64,000 nt of DNA from Cranoglanis bouderius (taxonomy: Eukaryota; Chordata; Actinopteri; Siluriformes; Cranoglanididae). Each line of letters opens with the position of its first letter. The first letter of the stretch is position 1. The stretch lies in the NCBI GenBank assembly GCA_023630585.1, contig CM042541.1:10487001-10551000 (forward strand), given 5' to 3'. Positions 11,856 to 25,744 of this stretch are shown piece by piece. A model generated the notes under the pieces. The model had not been told where the DNA came from and did not search any database. It saw nothing but the letters and a program-made list of their open reading frames with translations. The position numbers and the translations under genes were made by a program.

Positions 11856-12044
11856 AGAGATGCAATTCAGAAGCTAAATCAATTATTACCATTTTTAAAA
11901 ATTTAATTAAAGAACAACACCATACTTTTTATCTATTTAGAGTTACATTTAACGTAGGCTACCAAGTTAGTTCCTGATGTCACTTACGTTATAGCAGCTA
12001 TAAACAGTCGTTCCCTCACCAGCCTCTCTTTATTCTCTCAAAAA

Positions 12045-12290
12045 CCGCAGCGTGTCATGTTAGCGAGGAACCACAAAGAAGCGTAAACTCCTCTGTCCTG
12101 AAGATGTCAGAAAACTTAAAGTTACAGCTTTACCTCTGACTGTTACAGAGTGCTGACACTGGAGACTCCTTCCATACATGTTAATTCAATAAATGTCTCC
12201 TTACTTCATGAAAACTTCACCTTATCAACAGACGTTTTTTCACCCGTCCCAGTGAATGAGCTGTTGCTATAGAAACATCATGTATTTATT
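12045..12290 (+). repeat. Dispersed repeat A, with repeat B end
   Basis: Contains AAGAAGCGTAAACTCCTCTG, GACACTGGAGACTCCTTCC and CAGTGAATGAGCTGTTGCTA in order. The same order appears at 29700-30110, and the last part alone at 54540-54690. Confidence 0.8.
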
Positions 12291-12357
12291 ATAAAATAAT
12301 AAAATAAAGAAATTATGTCAGTGTAGGAGGAGACCGTGATAAACGGGTTGGCAGTCA

Positions 12358-12360
<3 letters not shown>

Positions 12361-12419
<59 letters not shown>

Positions 12420-12433
12420 GTGTGTGTGTGTGT
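12361..12433 (+). repeat. GT microsatellite
   Basis: About 73 bp of GT with one GC interruption. Confidence 0.95.
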
Positions 12434-12844
12434 TGCTAAAGCATGAGTCAACCCTATACAATTATGCAGATGATTATAAATAACCTGCAGATATACGGAT
12501 GTAAATACGCTGCGTTTTGTTCCGCATCTTAATTACAAACTGAGTCATCGTATGCAAATCATCAGCATGCTAAGCGCTACAGCTTTCAGCTAAACACTGA
12601 GATAAATGTGGAAAGCCAGCTACAACAATACGCTTTAATTACGGACAGTTAAAAAAAAATCGACAAACGTTCCAACTGAACAAACATGAATACACAGAGC
12701 TGATATACAGGGAGAGCTGAGGACAACCTAGATGACATCACTTCCTGCTTATGCAAATAGGAAGGAGAAATAATTCATTTTCAGTTAAAGTATCAAATAA
12801 CTATGCAAGGAATCATGGGATAGCGAGTGACCAGAATTATTGTG

Positions 12845-13400
12845 GCAAAGGGTGTTGCTATGGGTGAGGCAAAGGGTGTGGCTAAGGGTATAAGGGTGTG
12901 GCTAAGGACATGGCTAAAAGTGTAAGGGTGTGCCTATGGGCATGGCTAAAGGTGTAAGGGTGTGGCTAAAGATGTAAGGGTGTGGCTAAAGATGTAAGGG
13001 TGTGGCTAAGGGTATAAGGGTGTGGCTAAGGACATGGCTAAAGGTGTAAGGGTGTGGCTAAAGATGTAAGGGTGTGGCTAAAGATGTAAGGGTGTGGCTA
13101 AGGGCATGGCTAAAGATGTAAGGGTGTGGCTAAGGGCATGGGTAAAGGTGTAAGGATGTGGCTAAAGATGTAAGGGTGTGGCTAAAGGTATAAAGGTGTG
13201 GCTAAGGGCATGGTTAAAAGTGTAAGGGTGTGCCTATGGGCATGGCTAAAGGTGTAAGGGTGTGGCTAAAGATGTAAGGGTGTGGCTAAGGGCATGGCTA
13301 AAGATGTAAGGGTGTGGCTAAGGGCATGGGTAAAGGTGTAAGGGTGTGGCTAAAGATGTAAGGGTGTGGCTTAAGGTATAAGGGTGTGGCTAATGGTGTG
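12845..13400 (+). repeat. Minisatellite, GTGTGGCTAAAGATGTAAGG unit
   Basis: About 20-bp units (GGTGTGGCTAAAGATGTAAG), with variant units carrying GGGCATGGCTAAAG. Longer blocks recur (13020-13140 resembles 13250-13350), indicating higher-order duplication. Confidence 0.93.
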
Positions 13401-13679
13401 ACCATCGGGACGTGGTTATGGGCATGTCACTGCCGGCCATCTTCCTTCCCAGTGCCTCACATATATACTGACGGCTGTTTTTTATTTGAACTGTTTTTAA
13501 CTGATTATTAATGTCCTAATTTCATGCCTCATTTTTTTCCTGTAGCTGTTTATGTTGGTTTAAATAAATAATACACTTATTTTTCAGTAATTAATTTTTA
13601 ATAAAACTCAATTCAGTTTCTTGTTGTAAATCCTGTACATGATGCATAACTCTGTCTGTTTCAGCTGAATCAGTGTGTG

Positions 13680-13735
<56 letters not shown>
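13680..13735 (+). repeat. GT microsatellite
   Basis: About 56 bp of pure GT. Confidence 0.95.
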
Positions 13736-13737
<2 letters not shown>

Positions 13738-15406
13738 CGTATTACCTGTATGTATGCTGTAAAAAAAAAAAGAAGAAAATAATAATAATAGATTTTATTT
13801 TCAGTAGAGCTTTTCATAATTATAGAGCACTTTACTTTAACCAAAAAAAAAAAAAACCCTAAACAAATGAAGACGAGTTATTTGTGCATTCTGTGAAAAA
13901 TGTTGCTGTGAGAATATAAGCTAAAAAAAACAAACAAAAAAAAAAACGGCACTTTTAAAATAGGTCACTTTAAAATCTTGCATTTAGTGAAAGGAATGTA
14001 GAGAAATGTGTAAAATAAAAGCTGAACTCAGGCGTCTGTTCCTCTCTAAACATTTTGGCTGTAAAAGGTTGTGAAATAAATTGTGTTGTGAGTCGAGAGT
14101 GGTGTTTTATTCTCTCTCTGAATAAAAAAGCCATAAAGATATCGGTTCTCTCTTGGCTGTGACGTTTATTTAAATGTATAAGGATCAATATATTGTAGAA
14201 TAATTATTACAATATTTTTACGCTACATTTATGCTAGCTAGACGAGTTGCTTGTGTTGTGAACCGTCCTGTGAACCCATCGTTTTTTGGTGGGGTTTTTT
14301 TTGTTTAGTTTTTTTAGTTCCAAGAGTGTTAAAATGTATTGTAATACATAAATTAAAGAATGCAATAATCAGTGTGAAAATCGAATCAGTCGGCTCCGTG
14401 TTAGCATTCGTTCTCAGATTAGATTAGAGAAGCGAGCTAGCTTTATTTTTCTTCCTAACGTCTCTGTACACATTTAATGAGAGCTCCAACTGTATACGAC
14501 AGGAGAAGATGAAACTATAATGAGGTTATATATTTTTTTCTATCATTTTGACCCATCAGAGCATAAATGGGAACTAATTACAGATAGGAAGCTCAAACAA
14601 GAACTTCACAAACTTAAATAAAAAGTTAAGTAATGTGTGAAGTCTAATTAAATGATCCGGTATCATCAGATGTTGTCTGTGCTGCAGCTTCTACCTCGAG
14701 TTCTTTAATTTTTTTTTATTTTTAAAATTTTTTTCTAGTGAAACTAGCTGGAAGAGGTGAAGAGGGTTTTGCTCACAATATGAAATCTTACGTTAATGTC
14801 TCTGCTTAGATACAAAATTCACCAACACCACCACGCCAACACACTCATGACTCACGACTGAAAACAAAAGCATTGTGTAAACATCAATCTGTCCTTCCTA
14901 CACACTTTTCTAGCGCTAGTACTACCTAAAAGAGTTGTTTACATTGCTGAGGAAACGCCGCTGTCAATCATTATCCATTCAGACACGCCCACACTGATTG
15001 AACACTTACACAAGATTGTGCTAAATGAGTCAATATTTGGTCACGAGCTGCCAAAGAAGTAGAGCCATAAACTTTTAATTAAAGCAAACAACTCCTTACA
15101 TAACAACTAAATCACTCTATTCACAGAAACATGCCAGAAACACAGCACATGGCTAATCACGTTAGCTAAAACATTCCAAACAGGAAACCAAAAAAAAAAA
15201 GGGAAAAAAAAAGAAACCCCTCAACCTGTGACTTACTCAACTATGTGCTAACTGCTATAACTTCTAAGCATGCTGGGAAATATTTAAATGAGCAGTTCTC
15301 TGATTGGACACAATATAGTTCTAGAAATTTCAGACCTTATTTTTTTTTTTTTGTCCAATCTACAGACAGTTATAATAATTAATGGATTCAAAGAAAAAAT
15401 TATACA

Positions 15407-15458
15407 AATTAATAAACAAATTAATAAACAAATTAATAAACAAATTAATAAACAAATC
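15407..15458 (+). repeat. 12-bp tandem repeat AAACAAATTAAT
   Basis: Four near-perfect copies. Confidence 0.9.
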
Positions 15459-16154
15459 CAGAAATGTAAAGATGACTTAAAAAAAAAAAAACTTTATATA
15501 ATATATATGATTGTGCACACTGCATTATATGATTGAATTTAAATACTTAAATTGTTGCTATGGTAACTATGGTTCTAAGCTGCAGGATGTCAGCGCTTTT
15601 GAGTTTCTTTACGCATTGTCAGGATCAGAATCAGAGCTCACACTGTCACATGCAGCTCCAGTGATGGAAGAGAGACAGATGAAGAGAGAGAATATGTGTG
15701 AGAGCGAGAGAGACAGAGAGCGAGAGAGAGAGAGAGAGAGATTGACAGACAGATAGAGAAAATCTGGTGAATAAAAAATGGAGCTGACCCTCAATAAACA
15801 CAAGCAGTGAAGCTGAATAAACACAGATATGAACATGTTCAACAATCTGCCTAAAGAAACTGTCTGCTTCAGCCGCAGCAGGAAAATATTGAATATTTCT
15901 GAAGTAAAATATTGAAAATGGTGTGTGTTCAGCTGGATTTTATTCCCCATGGAGCTCCGCCTCAGTACTGCACATCGCCATATCACACACACAGTTCAGG
16001 ACATCGTACTCCAATGCATATAACAAACGCAGATCTGTGACTGTAATGCAAATGTTTACCCAAGCGACACGGATAAAATCAAAATGCTGCTGTGTTTTTT
16101 TCTGCTGCAAAAACCCACAAGTCAATGCTGCATTCGAGTAGAGGTCATCACTCC

Positions 16155-16530
16155 GAATTTCTATTTACTTACTAGCTAACTAACTAATTTATTATTTAAT
16201 TAACTTACTTACTTACATACTTACTTATTAGCTAACTAGCTAACTAATTTATTAACTAATTTACTTACATACTTATTTACTAGCTAACTAACTACCTAAC
16301 TTACTTACTAGCTAACTAATTAACTAACTAATTTATTATCTAACTAACTTACATACTTACTAGCTAACTACCTAACTCACTAACCTACTTACATACATAC
16401 ATACTAGCTAACTAATTAATTTATTAACTAACTTACTTACATATTTACTTACTTACTAGCTAAGTAACTAACTTACTTACTAGCTAGCTAACTAGCTAAC
16501 TAACTACTTTACTAACTAACTAACTCGATA
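16155..16530 (+). repeat. TAAC/TTAC/TAGC tetranucleotide array
   Basis: About 375 bp of CTTA, CTAA and CTAG words, with GCTAACTAACT phases interspersed with ACTTACATACTTAC. Confidence 0.92.
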
Positions 16531-16559
16531 TCGATACTCATGTTGAAGCAGTATGCAAA

Positions 16560-17070
16560 AAAGGCCAGTAATGGTTACACTGTCTTCGGAGGCTTTTAAT
16601 ATCAGTAGGACTCCTATGACCATATAAATCTTATATTGAATCTGTACTTTGCTTCTCTATATGCTGTTGGTATGGTAATGTAAATGTTAAATATCGAAAC
16701 TTATTGAACGGTATTGTCAACCAAGGTAGTAAGATTATCGGCATTAGGCAGACCGGGTCATCAAATAGCTTTGAACGGTTTGTCTTACAGAGAGCTAGAG
16801 CGATTCTTGCAGATTGTACTCATCCATTGTCCCATGAATTTAAAATGCTTCCTTCTGGGATATGTTATGCCTAAATCTAAAAGCAATCGGTATAGACATT
16901 CTTTTATTTCCACTGCTGTAAGGCTTTTAAATTTGTAAGATGTCAGAATGTTGTGTTTGCTGTTTGTGTTTTGTTTGTGTTTTGCATGATATGGTTATGA
17001 ATTTTATGCTGCACCAAAAATTGGCCTTCAGGCTTATAATAAACTTTGAACTTGAACTTGAACTTAACTA
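16560..17070 (+). mobile_element. Non-LTR retrotransposon 3' remnant
   Basis: A broken frame reads pieces typical of a LINE ORF2 C-terminus: LQRARAILADCTHPLSHEFK, LLPSG, then in a shifted frame MPKSKSNRYRHSFISTAVRL. It ends AATAAACTTTGAACTTGAAC with a short TTGAAC tandem tail, the usual LINE 3' tail style. It is 5'-truncated and frameshifted. I cannot fix the clade. Confidence 0.7.
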
Positions 17071-17398
17071 AATAATCTGGGGATAACTCAGTAATCTGTT
17101 CATATAATATTTTTTAATCTGTATCTTAAAAATGTCAGTGTTTAAATTCCTAAAGATTTCTATATATCTGTATTTTCATTTTTATTTTTATTCTCAAACA
17201 GTTAAAATGTTCATTTGTTAGTGAATATAATTTAACGAGTAATATTATCTTTCTAAAATAATGTATTGCATTTAAATTATTTAATAGTGTGAGTAAATAA
17301 TCTATACGTTATTTTGGTCTAAAACATTCAGCTCACTAAAATGTTCTCAAACACCTGAAACTCACTATACAATGAAGTTTCTCACATTACCTGAATAA

Positions 17399-17399
<1 letters not shown>

Positions 17400-17454
<55 letters not shown>

Positions 17455-17617
17455 ACCATCAGTGCACTGTAGGAATAAATGTTACTTTATTAAACCTGAT
17501 TTGAACTGAGGGAATGTCATTAGTGTTAAGTATAAATCCTGTAAATGTGTATCAACTACTGAGGTATAGCACCGCTCTGACCGGCACACTAATGGATATG
17601 TAATAGGACACACCTCA

Positions 17618-17671
<54 letters not shown>

Positions 17672-17763
17672 TTAGGCATTGGGAGGAAGTCACAATCATT
17701 GGATTGTGTCAGTGTAGAGTGCCACCTATCGGTGCACGGATCACGGCCTATTCTGACCTCAGC

Positions 17764-17797
<34 letters not shown>

Positions 17798-17807
17798 CAC
17801 ACACACA
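17400..17807 (+). repeat. Three CA microsatellites
   Basis: Runs at 17400-17452, 17630-17669 and 17764-17807. Confidence 0.95.
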
Positions 17808-17904
17808 AATACTCATGTACACACACATAGTTCAGCTTTCAGGCATTACTGAATTCAAACTGTGCTGCATGAGAAACGGAAGAGGAGTGAAAATGTGTCA
17901 CTTG

Positions 17905-18160
<256 letters not shown>

Positions 18161-19329
18161 CCTATGTAATATATTGCAGTATGTTTTGTTAAGTGTACTC
18201 TGACTGCACCAGTTAAATCAGATGTGTGTTTACGATAAACTGCTTCATTATAAAAGAATAAATGATTTGAAATTTTCTCTCTGTGATGTCAGACTGTGAT
18301 CCGATCTCCCGCCTCCTCGTATAAACCTCAGAAACTCAGATACAGAGGCTCGGACTAATTACAAACCCTCGCGGGTCTCTCAGCTAAAAATAACGTTCAA
18401 ATATCTGAGAAATGACCTGGATACCTTCACCGTCTCAGTTTTAGCTTCCACGCTGTGGTGACTTGGCACGCGCTGATATTAAACCTTCATTACTATCATC
18501 GTCTTCAGCGTGTTCTCCTCAGAGTGGAACAATAAACCAGCGTGAGTCATGTGATTGAGCTGTAGAACCCTGGCTCTCACACGGCACCGGGTTCTCCAGT
18601 GTGTATTATTAGCACTTAAACTGGAGCAAGAACGTTAAATTAAAAATGCATCCTTAAGTAAGATGAATCTGTAAGAATCGATGATTCTAGGAGTCAGTTC
18701 TGTAGTGATGATGAGCGATGAATCAAATGAATCAAAGCTGGCAAAATTCAGTTCACTTTGACTCGTTTGAATGAATCTTAAAGTGAGTCATAATCGTCAG
18801 TACTGTCAACTCTGACGCTAGATATATTTTCAAGCACCGTTAACACAAATTCTGGCCTAAATCCTGAAATTTCTCTGCAAATTGTCAATTTGACGGAAAA
18901 AAAAAAGATTCAAGGTCCATGCTGCGACATTAATGACACTGAATTTGCTAGCTAAAGCTATCAGATAGCTAGAAAGGTAAGTTTGATGTTACTTAGGCTA
19001 GCTAGTTAGCTGGCTGTTGCTCAACATTAAACTAAAGAAATTTTTTAAAAAAAGCTAGTGGTGATGTCATAAACAAGTTTGCGATTGACTGAATCTTAAG
19101 ATTATTGGTGCATTGAAAAGGAATGTGTGTATTCGTACTTCTGTTACAGTTAACACTGTTGCTTGGCAACTGAGTAATATGTATGCTGAGCATAAGCTAG
19201 CTATTGACTGAGATGACTGATTTAGATAGCTAGCATGCAAAGATAAAAACAGGAATGTTAATATTTACCTCAGATATCCATGTGTACTGAATCATCATTG
19301 CTCGCATTCTTTTCCACCAGAATAATGTA

Positions 19330-21110
19330 ATGAATCAGGTTTAAACATGAAATGAAATGAAACAGAAGCGCATGCTTGGATTCAAAGTGCCCTTTTAAAG
19401 GAGACGAGTTTTAAAGCGTGCCCGCATTATCTACCAGAATATGTAGTAAATCGGATGAATCTGCAACGTTTAAAAAATATTCTCCACCAGTTACAATTCA
19501 TGTAACGAATTAAAATATGTTTAACACGTTTATATGTATTCTCCAATTTATATAAGGAATTAGTTCGAATGGCGTGAAATATATCTATATATCTAATCAA
19601 CGCGTGCTGTGACCAGTTATAAATATACATCAGCCATGAAAGGGAATTCATGTATGTGCACATATACATATAGATAATTAACTACAACGGATTATAATTA
19701 ATTATGACTATGTATGTGGTCTAGATCAGTTTTTAGGATTAGCTGTAGTCTAGTTTAGAATTATGAACTCTAAAGAGGGAGTTTATCCTTCTGGCCATGA
19801 AGGAATTCCCGTTTCCAGAGTGGGTAGCGAGGTCTTTGCAGTGTAGAATTGACTCATCACGTGACCAAAACAGAGACAATCAAGCGTGGCGATAATAGAT
19901 TTTAATAACTACGTGTAACTATGGATACACACAACTAACTCTAAACAAACCATACATATGTACATCTATATACAAGGAAAGAAAAGGTATAGAGAGAAAG
20001 TAATGAGATAAAAAGGGTAGCAGACCAAAACCAACAATTAATTAGCCTTTTTCAAAACCAGCAACGAACTTAAATCTCCTGTAAACAGGGGTACAATGTT
20101 AACGCATGTATAGATCCATTAACTATACTTGCATGGCTTGGGTGTCATCGGTTTGAAAGTTCGCGCGAGGTCGTATCGAGTTCGCTGGTTCGTCGTGCCG
20201 TTTGAAAAGGCGTGGGCCGTGAAGCGGTTGCATCCTTTCCGGAGAGAGAGTGTGACTTCCTCTTCCCGGGACATGTGGCCCTGGGGGAGGGAAACCGGAA
20301 AGAGTGTAGAAGTTGTAGAAGTAGAAGTGAAGAGTTGAAGAAGAGTGAGGTTTCTAAGCATGGTGTTGTTTTAAAGACAACACCAATGCACACGCCTCTT
20401 TGGGCTATTGGCCAATCAGGAAGTTGGATTTGTTGGCGGGATGAACTCTCTGTCTGGTCTCAGACCTGGATTTGCATGTCCTGGGAGGAGCCGGTTTAAA
20501 CCGTATTACATATGAAATTAAGGAAAAGCATGAAATAATGTGTCCCATTGCAATATGATATGCAAAATCAATCAGGGTATCGCAAGACGATTAACTACAT
20601 ACCAAATTTGATGGACTTATGAAAATATTAAAAGGTGAAACATGGTTACAGACATTTAAAATAATATCCTAAATTAAACTATCTAAAATCATTATGGTTA
20701 GGTTACATAAACACACAATATATGCAAACAAGAAAACATCACACTATTTGGATGTCGAATAATTACATATAATTACATGTTACACTGAAAAGAGATCTTC
20801 CATTGTGTGTGTGCGTGTGTGTGTGTGCACGCACGTGTAGGTAAGCTTTGTGTGTGTGCGCATGTGTGTGCACGCGTGTGTGTTTGTGTGTGTGTGTGTG
20901 TGTGTCTGAAGATGGGGGTCGTGTCCCCTGTAGCATTCCGAGGGTGTCTGGTTAGACACCAGAGAGGGGTTACTGATTCACAGCTCAAAGAAACAGAGAA
21001 ACTTCTTTGCTAAATCCAGGCTGATTCAGAAATCAGTTTGATACGTTCAGACGTTACACATGCGACTAAAATTAAACTATACTCACATGTAGCATCGACC
21101 CCTAACACAA
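19330..21110. other. Unassigned low-repeat segment
   Basis: Few simple repeats except a GT/GC-type run at 20808-20904. It includes a moderately GC-rich block (20130-20500) with several overlapping open frames on both strands, none matching a protein I know. It could be an old LTR or other insertion, or unique sequence. Confidence 0.3.
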
Positions 21111-21130
21111 CCGCACAACATGACAAGACA

Positions 21131-21356
21131 GGTATAACTTTGTGGTATAACTTTTTGGTAAAACTTAATGGTAGAACTTTGTGGTAGAACTTTGAGGTAA
21201 CATTTTATGGTAGAACTTTGTGGTAAAACTTTGTGGTAGAACTTTGTGGTAACATTTTATGGTAGAACTTTGTGGTAACATTTTATGGTAGAACTTTGTG
21301 GTAAAACTTTGTGTTAGAACTTTGTGGTAGAACTTTGTGGTAGAACCTTGTGGTTC
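21131..21356 (+). repeat. 13-bp minisatellite GGTAGAACTTTGT
   Basis: About 17 tandem copies with variants such as GGTAACATTTTAT and GGTAAAACTTTGT. Confidence 0.93.
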
Positions 21357-21833
21357 TTGTGTGTGGTTTTGATGTGCACTAACAAGCTCGTTAACTCCCC
21401 GCTCGTCACTGTGTAATAAAACTGCTGTCATGTGGTGATATTTTTACCGTTGGCTGAGACTTTTTAAAAGCTCTCATGCACTAATATAGAGTAATAAATC
21501 ACATCGGGGAAAATAATGTTAATGAGCCTCTTGGCTTTGTTCAGATCAGAAATCGTGTTCAAAAAAGCTGAACACTGTGTATGAAGTGCTGAGTCGACTT
21601 TAAAATGCAGAAAACCTGCATTTAAAAACCTGAGAGTGATGACCTGTTCTGAACACAACAACTCACACAGCGAGATAAAACACACACTGCGACACTTAGA
21701 CAACAACAACAACAACAACAACAACAACGTTCACAATACATAAAAATAGTAACAACTTCATAACAACACCTCTGAACTTTACTTCCTGTGTAACTGAAAA
21801 AAAGAAATGTGTGAAGTGTAATTAATATAAAAT

Positions 21834-21835
<2 letters not shown>

Positions 21836-21891
<56 letters not shown>

Positions 21892-21967
21892 CAGTATTTT
21901 ATTTATTATGAGTTTGGTTGTTGTATTTTATTTTTAAATATTATCATTATTATTGTTATTATTATTA

Positions 21968-22034
<67 letters not shown>

Positions 22035-22090
22035 ATTATTTACAAAAAAAAAAAGTAATGTATTCAGTTGTTAAACTTTCCTTATAAGTC

Positions 22091-22146
<56 letters not shown>

Positions 22147-22220
22147 CGTGTGTGTTGTGAAATTATTCCATGGAAATAAGGTCAACTTCCATTACCATGG
22201 AAACAAACCAGTGCTGACAG

Positions 22221-22299
<79 letters not shown>
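21836..22299 (+). repeat. CA, ATT, GT and CA microsatellites
   Basis: CA at 21836-21890, ATT at 21945-22034, GT at 22095-22149 and CA at 22224-22299. The GT and last CA runs are complementary and about 75 bp apart. Confidence 0.95.
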
Positions 22300-22300
<1 letters not shown>

Positions 22301-22379
22301 TTGTAATCTACAGTTTAGTGGGTTTTTTTGTCACTGGCTCCTAAATTGAGCACAAAATAAACTTTGTGGTTTAAATGAG

Positions 22380-23345
22380 GCTGTAAATGAATAAATAATA
22401 TGAAGGTGTTTGAGTGAGTATAAATTAATGAATAAAATGACAAACAAGTGAAGAAACAAACAGATGATTGAATTAATTCATGCATGGATGAATGAATGAA
22501 CAAATGAATGAATGATTTCATGAGTGAACTAGTATTGAATGAAAGAGTGAAAGTGAAAGACATAGTAGTGAAAGAGTATGAATGACTTAATATTAACTAA
22601 TGAATGCAATATTTCATGAATGAATGAATGGATGGATGGATGAATGCACAAGTAAATGAATGGATGGATTGATGAATTGATTGATTAATGAATGAATAAA
22701 TTGGTGAACAAATGAATGGATGAATGGTTGGGTGGATGGATGGATAGATGAATAAATGGGTAAATGACTGAATAACTAAACAATAGAATTGAGGACTGTT
22801 TGGGTGGGTGGATGAATGAATGAATGATTGGGAGTTTGGATGGGTGGGTGAATGTATGGATTGATGAATGAATTAATGGGAAGATGAATGAGTAAAAGAG
22901 TAATAACTAAATGGATGGATGGATGGATGAATGAATAAATGAATGAATGGGTGGATGAATGAATAAATGGGGAGATAAATGAGTAATAACTGAAACAATG
23001 AACAAATGAATGAATGGTTGGATGAATGAATAAATGGGGAGATAAACGAGTAATAACTGAAACAATGAACGAATGAATGAATGGTTGGATGAATGAATGG
23101 ATGGATGAATGAGCAAAAGAGTAATAACTGAATGGATGGATGGATGGGAGGATGAATGAATGAATGGGAAGATAAATGAGTAATAACTGAAAAAATGAAT
23201 GAATGAATGAATAAATGAATGGTTGGATGAATGAATGGGTGGATGATGGATGGATGGACGGATGGGAGGATGAATGAGTAAATGAGTAATAACCGAATGA
23301 ATGAATGAATGAATGAATGAGAGAATGAATGAGTAAATGAGTAAT
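22380..23345 (+). repeat. GAAT/GGAT tetranucleotide array
   Basis: Nearly 1 kb of GAAT, GGAT, GATG and TAAATGAGTAATAACTGA words. The TAATAACTGAA block recurs every 50-120 bp, so there is a higher-order unit. Confidence 0.92.
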
Positions 23346-23689
23346 AACTGAAAAAATTATGGATGAATGAATTAAATAGTTTAAAATAAAAAAAATAACA
23401 CTGAAAGATTTTCATGTTCTAAGACAGCGCGAGTGGAGGAATGTCCACACAGATAACAGGAACAGAACCCAGAGTGGTTGAGAACTCAGATAACAGGAGT
23501 AGAACCCTAAGTGATCGTCAGTGTGAAGCACTCGAGTGTCATTACGCCACTGCAACTGGTGGCATTTAAGCTGCTCCTAAAAGCACCATTTAACTTCCTG
23601 AGTGACGATATTTGATTAAACCCAGAGACAGCGGGGCCTAGATGGAACCCAGCACTATTTATCTAACACAACTCCTCCAGTCACAGTTA

Positions 23690-23765
23690 ATTATTTAGAC
23701 TGAAACTTTTATCCAAAGCCACTTACCAGTGAAGAGGAACCCAATACAAGCACAGAACCGAAACA
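23690..23765 (+). mobile_element. LINE/SINE tail fragment
   Basis: ACTTTTATCCAAAGCCACTTACCAGTGAAG matches the conserved tail shared by fish L2 elements and related SINEs (given here in two parts: ACTTTTATCCAAAGCC and ACTTACCAGTGAAG). Confidence 0.55.
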
Positions 23766-23859
23766 TCAACCTGTGAGAACGCAATGATGTTATCTAGAAA
23801 ATCCCGGAAGCCATTATTTTTATTATTTTTTTGGAGAAAAAATGTGTTCTTTGAACAGT

Positions 23860-24310
23860 TAAGGTTTCGTAGCTTCCATCTAGAACCCTTTCTCATAGGA
23901 AAACACTTTTACAGGACCCCCAGAGGGACACCGAGGGTTCTAGATTTGACCTTTTTCCCTGAAACTGTGATCTGGAATCATTTTGTACTTTTTTCACAGC
24001 AGAAGAACCGGCTAGCGCACCAAATAGACCTCAATGGCTTCGGGCGTGGTCTTTTGGTCACCATGACAACAACTCAAGCTAGTTGGTCTATTTACATGAC
24101 CATCATTAATAAGGTGTGGAAAAGTGGGAAGAGTTAAAAACAATTATTGCTTAGAACAAAGAAAAAAATATTGTTCAGAAAAAATGGTGGCGTGTTTTGG
24201 TTGTCTCTCAGAGGAATCCCTTAAAGGTTCCATATAGAACCTTTCCCTATCATAAAGGTTTCCAAACTAAGCCAAGAACCCTTAACTATACAAAGAACCC
24301 CCTTTTCTAA
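23860..24310 (+). repeat. AGAACC/GGTTCT dispersed repeat copy
   Basis: Contains TAGAACCCTTTCTC, CCCCCAGAGGGACA, GGTTCCATATAGAACC and ACCCTTAACTATAC words as at 10940-11290. Confidence 0.65.
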
Positions 24311-24429
24311 GAGTGTACTGATGTGAGTTACCAGTTGTAATAAAGAGAATTGAATATGAGCTACATTGCTAGTGCTAATGTTGAGAAAATTTACGCACTC
24401 AGAATAAACAGCTGAATGTTCTAAAATTA

Positions 24430-24690
24430 AAGGTTTCTGGGCAATGTGGAACCCATGCATGTTCTATGTAGAACACTACCAAACAGAGAAGGCTTTAAGT
24501 AGGATACTAAAAAAAATCCTTAACTTGACTCTTAGAAAATGTAGAAACCTTGAAGGTTCTTCATCACTTGTCCCTCAATGGGAACCTGTAAAGGTTTTAT
24601 ACAGAAGTCTACAACAGAGTGCCCCTTTAAAATAACATTCCAAGTAGAACCCTTTTAGGAGGATAAGAACCCTTAATTATCCAGGAACTC
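24430..24690 (+). repeat. AGAACC/GGTTCT dispersed repeat copy
   Basis: Same family, with GAAGGTTCTTC, GTCCCTCAATGGGAACC and AAGTAGAACCC words. Confidence 0.65.
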
Positions 24691-24949
24691 TTAAAGAAGT
24701 GATGATTGTGTACTGTAAGACAGAATCAGGAACTCAATGAAGTGTAAACAGTTAGGGGAAGTCTGTATTAGAACACGATCTCTGGCTTTGACGTGACCTT
24801 GAAGCTGGAGAACATATGGAGCAGCAGATAAATGACATTAACATTTAGATTGTGCTGATGGTGCTGATGTTCCTGATTACTGTGTGTTTATTACCAGAAT
24901 TAATAACCACATCGTATCACTGAGAGACGGGGGGGGCAAATATGCAGAA

Positions 24950-25570
24950 AAGGGGAAAAGGAGGGATAAATGTAGATGTAGTTTAGAGGAAAACAGGAAA
25001 AGATGAAATAGATGGATAAAGATTGGAAAAGAGATGTGGATGGAGACAAAGACGGATAAACAAATCTGCAGAAGAAAAAATAAAATTAAAGAAGCAGGGA
25101 GAGATGGGTGGAAAGAAAAAATGGAGGAGGGACAGAGAGTTGCAGAGAGATAGAGCATGAGAGAAACAGAGAGAAAGAGAGATGGGGGAGGGAGATATAG
25201 GAAGATGAGAGAGACAGGATAGAGAGAAAGACAGGAAGAAGAGAGAGACAGGAAGGAGAGACAGGAAAGAAAGAGAAAGAGAGGAAGGATAGAGAGAAAC
25301 AGGAAGGAGAGACAGGAAGGAGAGAGAGGAACAGGAAGGAGAGACAGGAAGGAAAGAGAGACAGGAAGGAAAGAGAAAGACAGGAGGGATATAGAGAAAC
25401 AGGAAGGAGAGAAACAGAAAGGAGAGAGAGACAGGGAGTAAAGAGAAAGACAGGAAGGAGAGAGAAACAGGAAGGAGAGACAGGAAGGACAGAGAGAAAT
25501 AGGAAGGAGAGAGAGAGGAAAAAGAAAGAGAGAGACAGGAAGAACAGAGAGCGAGACAGGTTGGTGTTGG
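24950..25570 (+). repeat. Polypurine GA-rich minisatellite
   Basis: About 600 bp with very few pyrimidines on the + strand. Units are of the form GGAAGGAGAGACAGGAAGGA. A long purine-pyrimidine strand asymmetry like this can form triplex DNA. Confidence 0.9.
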
Positions 25571-25686
25571 TAGATGATGTTGGTATGAGTTGTGGCTGTT
25601 GGAGGTCAGATGAAGGTCAGACAGACAGATGGAAGCTGACTGGACGCTGATTATGATGCAAGTGTGATTTGCCGTGATGAGCATGC

Positions 25687-25689
<3 letters not shown>

Positions 25690-25736
<47 letters not shown>
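25690..25736 (+). repeat. GT microsatellite
   Basis: About 47 bp of pure GT. Confidence 0.95.

Positions 25737-25744
<8 letters not shown>

Noticed and set aside
12845..13400. CRISPR-like regular repeats
   Set aside because: There are no unique spacers of constant length, and the genome is vertebrate. This is a minisatellite.
22873..23415. 180-codon minus-strand frame with HSFIHSFIHPSIHP repeats
   Set aside because: Translation of a GAAT/GGAT tetranucleotide array.
24983..25684. 233-codon minus-strand open frame
   Set aside because: It is only the complement of the polypurine tract, giving Ser/Leu/Phe repeats with no domain or homology.
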